Source of the DNA: DAIOHQ01 sp036744635
GTDB lineage: Bacteria > Planctomycetota > Phycisphaerae > Tepidisphaerales > Tepidisphaeraceae
Direction of reading: 5' to 3'
Length of the DNA: 28,942 nucleotides
Assembly: GCA_036744635.1 (NCBI GenBank)
Contig: DAIOHQ010000028.1
Location: 1-28,942, forward strand
Part shown: positions 1 to 5,386 of the stretch, piece after piece
Numbering within the stretch: position 1 is the first letter of the stretch
How the letters are laid out: every line of letters begins with the position of its first letter
The notes under the pieces: model-generated
The model's input: only the letters and a program-made list of their open reading frames with translations
What the model was told of the DNA's origin: nothing
Database searches by the model: none
Program-made: the position numbers and the translations under genes

Positions 1-65
1 CGCGCAGCAACGCGGAGCGAGAGCCTTGGCCGCCGGTAATCCGGCGGAATTGCCCACCGCAGGTG

Positions 66-535
66 TTAGGCCGCGATGGTGGCGGCTACGGTTTCGCTCC
101 AGGGTCCGGTTTCGCCGCGGCTGTTGATCCAGCGGGTGATGTAGTAGACCGACTTGCCGCCATCGCCGTCATCGTACTCGGCCAGGTGGGTGGAGCGGGT
201 GGTGGTGGCCAGGAAGGTGCAGTCGGCGGGTCCGGCCGGGGGGCTGCCGACCTTGTGCCAGATCTCCGCGCCGGGTGCGTGACACTTCAGGCGGCCTTGG
301 AAAATATGGCTGAATTCGGGTGGATGAGTACATCCACCACTCATCCAGCCATGACAGACAAGAATGTCTGCCCCACCAAATCAAGGCAACGCCGCCTAAA
401 ATGTCACATACCCCTCCGCGCCGATGACGCCGAAGGGGCGGGCCTTGCCGCCGGCCTCATTCTGCAGGCGGATGTCGTGGCGGAGGCGGGCGTTGATGTC
501 GACGGCCGCCACCGGGATGGTGCTGGGGGCGGGTC
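66..535 (-). pseudogene. Remnant of a fibronectin-like C-terminal domain protein, split by an inserted repeat
   Basis: Read on the minus strand, two same-frame pieces flank an inserted element. The upstream piece (about 535-414) ends in 'ARPFGVIGAE'. The downstream piece (273-66) starts with 'GAEIWHKVG' and ends 'YYITRWINSRGETGPWSE...' before a TAA. From memory, the joined sequence resembles the C-terminal module of a bacterial protein family that carries 'GVHGAEIRW' followed by 'GKTVYF..RWENTRGEKGPWSE'. The residues GAE occur on both sides of the insert because of a 10-bp duplication. The insert brings an in-frame TAG at 398-396, and another in-frame TGA lies just after the trpG stop, so the 5' part of the gene is gone. 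What can be seen is a decayed tail fragment; the function of the parent is unknown. Confidence 0.6.
274..413. mobile_element. 140-bp MITE/REPIN-like element with terminal inverted repeats and 10-bp target duplication
   Basis: The ends are inverted repeats: GTGACACTTCAGGCGGC (279-295) matches the reverse complement of 391-407 at 15 of 17 positions, and the similarity continues weakly outward. The direct repeat CTCCGCGCCG flanks the element at 264-273 and 414-423, as expected for a target-site duplication. The interior (307-379) carries nested hairpins, including GTGG followed by a GGCAGACA/TGTCTG stem on the minus strand and a second stem built on GGATGAGT/ACTCATCC. The element has no coding capacity, so it would depend on a transposase supplied elsewhere. 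A related core without the terminal repeats occurs at 7415-7486. Confidence 0.6.
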
Positions 536-544
536 AGGGGGGGA

Positions 545-1114
545 TCACTTTTTCAAAAAGTTCGCCAGCAGGCGTTCACCTTGTTCGGTGAGGAAGGATT
601 CGGGGTGGAACTGCACGCCCTCCAGCGGCCAGGTTTTGTGGCGGACGCCCATGATCTCATTGCGGTCGGTCCAGCTCGTGATCTCGTACTCCGCCGGCAG
701 GGTTCCCTGGCGGATGATCAGGGAGTGATAGCGGGTGGCGGTGAAGGGGTTGGGCATGCCTTCGTAGAGCAGCTTGCCATCGTGGTGAATCAGGTCGGTC
801 TTGCCGTGCATGAGCCGGGCCGCCCGCTCGACGATGGCGCCGGCGGTGAAGGCGATGCACTGATGGCCGAGGCAGACGCCCAGCACCGGCAGCTTCGGGC
901 CGAAGTGGCGGATGATGTCGTTGGAGATGCCGCCTTCCTTGGGCGTACACGGGCCGGGGGAGATCACGATGTGGGTTGGGTTCAGCTCCTCGACCTGGGC
1001 GACATCGACCTTGTCATTGCGAAACACCCTCATCTCCACCCCGCGGGAAACCTCCCCCAGTTTCTGCACGAGGTTGTAGGTGAAGGAGTCGTAATTATCG
1101 ATGAGCACGATCAT
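545..1114 (-). CDS. trpG: Anthranilate/aminodeoxychorismate synthase glutamine amidotransferase subunit (TrpG/PabA)
   Basis: This 189-residue class I glutamine amidotransferase releases ammonia from glutamine for the synthase subunit that makes anthranilate (tryptophan) or aminodeoxychorismate (folate). It opens with the family signature MIVLIDNYDSFTYN. It has the oxyanion strand ISPGPCTP (51-58), the nucleophile Cys81 in GVCLGHQ, and the His170-Pro-Glu172 pair of the triad in QFHPESFLTEQG. Length is normal for the family. The start at 1114 was preferred to the in-frame ATG at 1135 because GGAG lies 8 nt before it and the family begins at MIVL. No trpE or pabB partner is nearby, so the trpG versus pabA role is undecided; in many bacteria one subunit serves both pathways. 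It is followed at once by an AGGGGGGG tract and the gene remnant. Confidence 0.93.
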   Translation of the reverse strand: MIVLIDNYDSFTYNLVQKLGEVSRGVEMRVFRNDKVDVAQVEELNPTHIVISPGPCTPKEGGISNDIIRHFGPKLPVLGVCLGHQCIAFTAGAIVERAARLMHGKTDLIHHDGKLLYEGMPNPFTATRYHSLIIRQGTLPAEYEITSWTDRNEIMGVRHKTWPLEGVQFHPESFLTEQGERLLANFLKK

Positions 1115-1157
1115 GACGGACTCCAACGCAGGCATGGGTCGCCAGAAGTAAAACGGA

Positions 1158-1841
1158 TCACGCGCTCGCCTTTGCCGCTTCGATTTCCTTCACACTCGTG
1201 ACCGCCTGGCCGCGATGGGGATACGGATAGGTGCGATACATTCGGCCGCAATTGGGGCAGCGCGTATCACCCGCACCGCTGCGGGTCGTGCCTATCAGCG
1301 GGGATTTGTAGCCACAAGCGCACAGCCATGAAGCGTTGTTTCCTTCGGCGGAACCGCGTAACACCGCACCATTTTGCATCTCAACCGCCAGGGAATGGGG
1401 CGAAAGGGTCTTCATACCCGTAGCCGGCGGCTGTCGAGACAGCAGGAAGGCGATTTGCGCGATCTGGGCAATGTCCTGCAAGGCACGATATGCCTCTTGC
1501 GCGATGGCGGATGATAACTGCGATGAAGAAAGAAATACTTCCGAATCGCCGGGGCCGTAGAAGCCAAAATCTCCGCCGCCGCGATGAAAAAGTTTGCGAA
1601 CAGAGCCATTCAGATCAAGCATTTTTCCCAGCTCTTCCAGCCACGCAGCCAGCCTCTTGCCTTCAATGGAGGATGTCGCGATGGAAATCGCTTCCTTCTG
1701 TTCCTTGGAAACGGCGTCCTCGGGAATGAACGTCAGGACAAATGAATCGGATGCAGGCTCGAAATAAAGGAGATCGACGACAGGCGGCTCGACGAAGTAA
1801 CCGGCGGAATTTTCCAGCGGAATATGAGTTGCGTCAGCCAT
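1158..1841 (-). CDS. Protein of unknown function with a C-terminal zinc ribbon
   Basis: This 227-residue protein was not recognised. Residues 1-140 look soluble, mixed alpha/beta, without signal peptide or membrane segment. The C-terminal region has a CxC pair (Cys174, Cys176 in LCACGYKS) and a CxxC pair (Cys195, Cys198 in RCPNCGR), the spacing expected of a treble-clef or rubredoxin-like zinc ribbon used for nucleic-acid or protein binding. The ATG at 1841 is preceded by GAGG at a good distance and lies 2 nt past the stop of the upstream gene, so the two are almost certainly co-transcribed and perhaps translationally coupled. Base composition is lower in GC than the housekeeping neighbours, which would fit an acquired pair, but that is only an impression. 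Confidence 0.75.
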   Translation of the reverse strand: MADATHIPLENSAGYFVEPPVVDLLYFEPASDSFVLTFIPEDAVSKEQKEAISIATSSIEGKRLAAWLEELGKMLDLNGSVRKLFHRGGGDFGFYGPGDSEVFLSSSQLSSAIAQEAYRALQDIAQIAQIAFLLSRQPPATGMKTLSPHSLAVEMQNGAVLRGSAEGNNASWLCACGYKSPLIGTTRSGAGDTRCPNCGRMYRTYPYPHRGQAVTSVKEIEAAKASA

Positions 1842-1843
1842 AG

Positions 1844-2218
1844 CTAATCCTCAACGGGATAGGCGTGGATATATCGACCGGTTGCGCATACTTCAATTGT
1901 ATGGCTGATTTTGCCGCCAGCAATACCGATTGCATCATTCAATCTGATGCGGATACGATGGTTGATCGATGGTGGGAATTGCCATCCCTGCTGATCAGAG
2001 AACTCGCTCAGCCATCGGACATATCTTTCCAACGTCCAACCCGCCGCAAATTTGCTGCCGTTGAGCTTATTGGTCAGGCGGAGACGTTCGTCACTGGAGA
2101 GACTATCGAGCGAGATGGGCTCATGCTTCATCGCGCGGATAATTTCGACACCGGAGGCAAGGCGAAGGAGGGTTTCGCGGTCACGCACGCGATGAAAATT
2201 GGTCGGAGATTCGGCCAT
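1844..2218 (-). CDS. Small protein of unknown function, first gene of a coupled pair
   Basis: This 124-residue protein has no recognised family. It is hydrophilic and probably cytoplasmic, with an alpha-helical N-terminal half (LLRLASGVEIIRAMKHEP, then SSDERLRLTNKL) and a basic central stretch (HRIRIRLNDAI). No signal peptide, cysteine cluster or catalytic motif can be seen. It ends 2 nt before the zinc-ribbon gene. No clear ribosome binding site precedes the ATG; a short inverted repeat CGCTT-TACG-AAGCG lies 6 nt upstream and could be an operator. Size and pairing recall toxin-antitoxin or immunity modules, but no toxin fold is recognisable, so this stays a hypothetical pair. Confidence 0.7.
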   Translation of the reverse strand: MAESPTNFHRVRDRETLLRLASGVEIIRAMKHEPISLDSLSSDERLRLTNKLNGSKFAAGWTLERYVRWLSEFSDQQGWQFPPSINHRIRIRLNDAIGIAGGKISHTIEVCATGRYIHAYPVED

Positions 2219-2393
2219 TCACGAACGCTTTACGAAGCGATTCCCATCACCTTGGCCGCACGGCGGATCTGGGCGACCGACTGGCTCAAAGCGCGCCGGA
2301 GGATACCAATCTGCCGGCCGATCCGCGACCTGTGAATCTTGATTGAGGCACAGCGTGATGGGGATCATCCCAGGGACCTGGCGCCGGGGCGGC

Positions 2394-2422
2394 TTTGCAA
2401 ATCCATTCGCCTCGTCTACGCT
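2394..2422 (+). promoter_or_regulatory. Candidate promoter of the M50 peptidase gene, near-leaderless
   Basis: TTTGCA (2394-2399) and TACGCT (2417-2422) are 17 nt apart, and the -10-like hexamer ends 6 nt before the ATG at 2429. No Shine-Dalgarno sequence is present upstream of that ATG. Hexamer matches are modest, so this call rests mainly on the same geometry recurring at other starts in the window. Confidence 0.3.
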
Positions 2423-2428
2423 TCGGCG

Positions 2429-3142
2429 ATGCCGCTGGCCGTCTCGATTCAGAACCCGCTGCTCTGGGCCTTGTTCATCGGCTGGATTCTGTCGGTCACA
2501 CTGCACGAGTTCGCCCACGGGCTGGTGGCCTATCTGGGCGGCGACTACACGATCCGCGAAAAGGGGGGGCTGACGCTCAATCCGCTGCAGTATGTCGATC
2601 CGGTGATGAGCCTGATCCTGCCGGCGGTCATCTTCCTGATGGGCGGCGTGCCGCTGCCGGGCGGGGCGACTTACATTCGCCACGACCTGCTGCGCAGCAA
2701 GAAATGGGAAGTGGCGGTCGCGGCCGCCGGGCCGGCCATGAATTTCCTGCTGTTCGTGCTGCTGGCGCTGCCGTTTCATCCCAAACTGCGCTGGATCGAT
2801 CCATCGCTAGCGGGGGGACAGGCGAGTGCGGCGGTGACGTTTCTGGGGGCGATGGCCTGGCTGCAGATGCTGGCGGTGCTTTTCAACCTGATCCCGGTGC
2901 CGCCACTGGATGGTTTCCAGATGGTCGCGGCCGGGATGGACGAGGAAACGAAGATGCGCTTTCTGCGTCCGCCGCTGGGAATAGCCCTTTTTCTCGGCTT
3001 CTGGTTTTTTCTGACCCGGGTGCCGGGTGTCTTCGAGCACTTTCACAACGGGGTGGAACACACCCTGACGTTCCTGGGGTTTGACGACATCGCCATCGAC
3101 TTCATGGGGAAGGCGTACAATCAGGCACTGTTCAATTCATGA
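2429..3142 (+). CDS. Membrane metallopeptidase, M50 (site-2 protease-like) family
   Basis: This 237-residue polytopic membrane protein belongs to the small M50 group lacking PDZ domains. The zinc-binding HEFAH motif (26-30) sits in the first membrane helix, and the third ligand region NLIPVPPLDGF (about 153-163) is the typical N-x-x-P-x-P-P-L-D-G motif near the C-terminal helices. About five to six hydrophobic segments are visible (12-35, 58-72, 95-115, 135-155, 182-200). Members cleave substrates within the membrane, often in regulated proteolysis; the substrate here is unknown. The ATG at 2429 was chosen because the hydrophobic N-terminus begins there; the longer frame upstream would add an unrelated basic leader. 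No neighbour points to a specific pathway. Confidence 0.85.
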   Translation: MPLAVSIQNPLLWALFIGWILSVTLHEFAHGLVAYLGGDYTIREKGGLTLNPLQYVDPVMSLILPAVIFLMGGVPLPGGATYIRHDLLRSKKWEVAVAAAGPAMNFLLFVLLALPFHPKLRWIDPSLAGGQASAAVTFLGAMAWLQMLAVLFNLIPVPPLDGFQMVAAGMDEETKMRFLRPPLGIALFLGFWFFLTRVPGVFEHFHNGVEHTLTFLGFDDIAIDFMGKAYNQALFNS

Positions 3143-3162
3143 TCTGGACGCTCGCACGGCGC

Positions 3163-3200
3163 AAAAAAAACGGCTGACGCTTCGTTAAAAACGTCAGCCG
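3163..3200 (-). terminator. Rho-independent terminator reading leftward
   Basis: A 9-bp stem, CGGCTGACG (3171-3179) with CGTCAGCCG (3192-3200), is followed on the minus strand by eight U residues (3170-3163). On the plus strand there is no U tract after the stem, so it does not serve the M50 gene ending at 3142. It implies a minus-strand transcript starting somewhere to the right, possibly the 37-codon ORF. Confidence 0.6.
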
Positions 3201-3321
3201 CGGGCTATGGGGTCCGACCCGATGAATCCACTGTTGTGGATGGGTCGGTATGCGCGGGCAAATTCAATGCGGAACGTTCGACAACGATTCGTTCCGCCGG
3301 ACGAAAATCCTTAGGAACAAA

Positions 3322-3435
3322 TTACGTGCCTTGTCGTAAAAATTTCGGAAAACCAACGTAGTATACCGGCATCGGCTGGTGATAGCCGACCCAGCGGATG
3401 AAACCGCACAAAAACGTCGCATTGCGCTCCGACAT
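3322..3435 (-). CDS. Possible 37-residue small protein
   Basis: A short minus-strand frame begins MSERNATFLCGF and ends FPKFLRQGT before TAA. It is aromatic-rich (RWVGYHQPMPVYYVGF), unlike random GC-rich translation. A strong minus-strand terminator lies about 120 nt downstream, and no other minus-strand gene explains that terminator. There is no ribosome binding site and no recognised family. It could equally be part of a non-coding RNA, or a remnant. Confidence 0.3.
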   Translation of the reverse strand: MSERNATFLCGFIRWVGYHQPMPVYYVGFPKFLRQGT

Positions 3436-3557
3436 GCCGGTCAAACTGGCGCAGGTTGAAGGGGTAGGGGTGACGACGATGCCGGCGGTAAACCTCCATG
3501 TTGATTCATTCGCATAATGAAACTAACGTATCGGAACAGAGGGCAGGAGCGCTTCCT

Positions 3558-3827
3558 ATGTCGCACGATGTTTCCACCGACCAACTGGCGCTGATCCGCA
3601 TCGAGGGAATGCACTGCCACAAGTGCGAGAGGAGCATTCAAACCGCCCTCAGCAAGCATCCCGGGGTGCATGAGGTGGAAGTGGATTTCAACAGCGGCCA
3701 GGCTTCGGTGCTGTTTGACAAGGCCGCCGTCACCGTCCGCCAGCTCATGGACTCGGTCAACGAGGCGGGCTATAAGGCCACCGGTTTCACCCAGCCCCAT
3801 GCCGACAAGCGAGCCAGCCATTCCTGA
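3558..3827 (+). CDS. Heavy-metal-associated (HMA) domain protein, copper-chaperone-like
   Basis: This 89-residue protein is a single ferredoxin-like HMA domain. The metal site is GMHCHKC (17-23, Cys20 and Cys23), followed by the helix ERSIQTALSKHPGV and the typical strand EVDFNSGQASVLFD. Such domains bind Cu(I), or in some cases Zn or Hg, and pass it to a P-type ATPase or occur as that ATPase's N-terminal module. The ATG at 3558 was chosen because AGGAG precedes it at 8 nt and the extra residues upstream are not HMA-like. It overlaps the next gene by 29 nt in another frame. The pairing with a membrane piece resembling CopA suggests a split or decayed transporter; see the next entry. Confidence 0.85.
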   Translation: MSHDVSTDQLALIRIEGMHCHKCERSIQTALSKHPGVHEVEVDFNSGQASVLFDKAAVTVRQLMDSVNEAGYKATGFTQPHADKRASHS

Positions 3828-4299
3828 GCAACCCGCAGCGATTTCACAACAAACTCCGGCAATTGACCTGCGCGGGATCCTCGACCGGCCGCTGGAGCAG
3901 CGCCTCCGCGAGTATCAATACCGCTTCGCCCAGGCGTGCGTATTTGGCCTGCCGGTGATCGTGCTGCAATACGTCGGCCCATCACTGGGCGGCGCTGAAT
4001 CAGAGCGGTGGGTGGGAATGTTGCAGGCGCTGCTGGCGGGGTGGGTGATGTACGTGGCGGTGGCGGGACTGGCGTTTGAGGGATTTCTGCTGTTGGCGCG
4101 GGGCAGGATCACCGCTGGCTTTGTGATTTCGCTTACGACTCTGGGCCTCTATCTCTGGTCGATCATCTCGGTGCTGCACATCCTTTGGACAGGTGCGCTC
4201 TGGTGGAAGCCGCTGCTGTTTCATGTCTGCATCTTCATCGTCATCGGTTGGTCGGCGATTGGATGGCGGCGGTTGTCGCATCAATTGAACAGATCATGA
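3799..4299 (+). CDS. Small membrane protein resembling the N-terminal membrane half of a copper P-type ATPase
   Basis: This 166-residue protein has a Pro-rich soluble N-terminus and four hydrophobic segments (about 45-60, 74-92, 105-128, 138-155). The order and loop 'GRITAGFVISLTTLGLYLWSI' (102-122) resemble the region in Cu(I) ATPases where 'N-M-D-x-L-I-x-L-G-x-x-x-A-Y-x-Y-S' is found. The CPC metal helix, the DKTGT phosphorylation site and the nucleotide-binding domain are all missing; the frame stops before they would begin. The start overlaps the HMA gene by 29 nt, so ribosomes finishing that gene could re-initiate. The resemblance is by eye and imperfect; it may be an independent family of membrane proteins. 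Confidence 0.55.
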   Translation: MPTSEPAIPEQPAAISQQTPAIDLRGILDRPLEQRLREYQYRFAQACVFGLPVIVLQYVGPSLGGAESERWVGMLQALLAGWVMYVAVAGLAFEGFLLLARGRITAGFVISLTTLGLYLWSIISVLHILWTGALWWKPLLFHVCIFIVIGWSAIGWRRLSHQLNRS

Positions 4300-4433
4300 A
4301 GCGCGTGAGGCCGATGCGCGTCCGCCGCATGGCAGCATTTAGCAGGGAGAATCGCCGGCCGGCAACACCGGAAACGGCTTTGATTTTCCGCGGCGTTTGC
4401 GTTTCAATCTGCGGCCTTCAACCGGGAGATGTA

Positions 4434-4928
4434 ATGGCAGAAAAATCGACGCCGCTGGTAGGCATTTTGATGGGCAGCAAGTCGGATTGGGAGACGATGA
4501 AGCACACCTCCGACACGCTGACACAGTTTGGCGTGGCGCATGAGCAGCGGGTGGCATCCGCGCACAGAACGCCGGATGTGGTGATGGAATATTGCGCCAC
4601 GGCCGAGAAGCGCGGGCTGAAGGTGATCATCGCCGCGGCGGGGGGGGCAGCCCATCTGGCGGGGGTGTGCGCCGCCAAGACGATCCTGCCGGTGCTGGGC
4701 GTGCCGATGCAATCCAAGGCGCTCAACGGGCTGGATTCGCTGCTGTCGATCGTGCAGATGCCGGCCGGCATTCCCGTCGGAACGCTGGCGATCGGCCAGG
4801 CGGGGGCGACCAATGCGGCGCTGCTGGCGATCGCAATCCTGGCCAACGAGGATGCCGGTTTGCGCAAACGTCTGCACCAATATCGTGAGGAACAGGCGAA
4901 GAAAGTATTGGAAAGCACGCTTGAATAG
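4434..4928 (+). CDS. purE: N5-carboxyaminoimidazole ribonucleotide mutase (PurE)
   Basis: This 164-residue cytosolic enzyme of de novo purine synthesis moves the carboxyl group of N5-CAIR to C4 to give CAIR. The phosphate-binding GSKSDWETM (14-22), the SAHRTP loop with His44, the AAAGGAAHLAG loop (67-77), the PVLGVPM strand and the GIPVGTLAIG..GATNAA segment are all present and in order. Length is normal for class I PurE octamers. GGGAG lies just before the ATG at 4434. Class I enzymes need PurK to make N5-CAIR; no purK is in this window. The gene ends only 3 nt before a palindromic repeat pair and converges on ybaB. Confidence 0.93.
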   Translation: MAEKSTPLVGILMGSKSDWETMKHTSDTLTQFGVAHEQRVASAHRTPDVVMEYCATAEKRGLKVIIAAAGGAAHLAGVCAAKTILPVLGVPMQSKALNGLDSLLSIVQMPAGIPVGTLAIGQAGATNAALLAIAILANEDAGLRKRLHQYREEQAKKVLESTLE

Positions 4929-4931
4929 CAT

Positions 4932-4989
4932 GTAGCACGGGCGTCTCGCCCGTGGCCGCGGCATGTCACGGGCGGGACGCCCGTGCTAC
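4932..4989. repeat. REPIN-like inverted pair of GTAG palindromes
   Basis: Two 23-nt arms (4932-4954 and 4967-4989) are reverse complements with one mismatch and a 12-nt spacer. Each arm starts with GTAG and then folds by itself (CACGGGCG-tct-CGCCCGTG). This GTAG-plus-stem layout, in inverted pairs, is the known form of REP/REPIN elements mobilised by RAYT transposases. It fills the gap between the convergent purE and ybaB genes, where it could also act as a bidirectional terminator. Confidence 0.7.
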
Positions 4990-4998
4990 GGATTCAGG

Positions 4999-5349
4999 CT
5001 ATTCCAGCATTCCTGGGGGCACGCCCATTTCCTGGGCCTGGCGGCGGAGGTCCTGCTGCATCATGTCGGAGGCCTTGGCCTGGGCGCCGTGGACGGCGGC
5101 GACGATCACATCTTCGAGAAGCTCGATGTCGTTCACGTCGATTTTCGTCTTGTCGATTTTCAGCTTCACCAGCTCGAGCTTGCCGTTGACGGTGGCCTGC
5201 ACCATTCCGCCGCCGGCGTCGGCCGTCACCATCTTTTTGGCCAGCTCATCCTGCATTTTCTTCATCTGCTCCTGCATGTCGCGGGCCTTGGACATCAGCT
5301 CGCCGAGGTTTCCGAGATTGCCGAGGTTTTTCATCATGTCATCGAGCAT
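4999..5349 (-). CDS. ybaB: YbaB/EbfC-family nucleoid-associated protein
   Basis: This 116-residue protein belongs to the small DNA-binding dimers of the YbaB/EbfC family, which form tweezer-like dimers on DNA. A long amphipathic first helix (SKARDMQEQMKKMQDELAKK, about 19-38) leads into the conserved strand block GGGMVQATVNGKLELVKLKID, followed by the helical region ending DLRRQAQEMGVPPGM. The N-terminal Met/Asn/Leu/Gly repeats (NLGNLGNLGEL) are longer than in E. coli. It starts 37 nt after the dnaX stop and has AAGGA before its ATG, so it is the second gene of the widespread dnaX-ybaB operon; recR, often third, is absent here. Confidence 0.93.
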   Translation of the reverse strand: MLDDMMKNLGNLGNLGELMSKARDMQEQMKKMQDELAKKMVTADAGGGMVQATVNGKLELVKLKIDKTKIDVNDIELLEDVIVAAVHGAQAKASDMMQQDLRRQAQEMGVPPGMLE

Positions 5350-5386
5350 GGCGTTCCTTGATTGGGTCTGTGCCGGGATATTGTAG

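Larger units (their letters stand above)
3143..3557. other. 415-nt intergenic region rich in hairpins
   Basis: Apart from the minus-strand terminator and short ORF listed separately, two further stems are visible. One pairs CCGACCC/GGGTCGG and ATCCAC/GTGGAT with a 5-nt bulge (about 3215-3247). The other pairs CGGAACG (3270-3276) with CGTTCCG (3290-3296) around a 13-nt loop. Near the HMA gene, TTCATT-cgcat-AATGAA forms a small inverted repeat that could be an operator. No known riboswitch class is recognised. Confidence 0.45.

Noticed and set aside
274..413. CRISPR-like repeat array suspected from repeated short motifs near the left end
   Set aside because: The repeats are inverted arms of a single element; there are no regularly spaced direct repeats or spacers and no cas genes.
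1115..1135. Upstream ATG of trpG as the start
   Set aside because: It adds seven non-conserved residues, while the ATG at 1114 has a good ribosome binding site and matches the family N-terminus.
3171..3200. Terminator of the plus-strand M50 gene
   Set aside because: The U tract is on the minus-strand side only; on the plus strand the stem is followed by GC-rich sequence.
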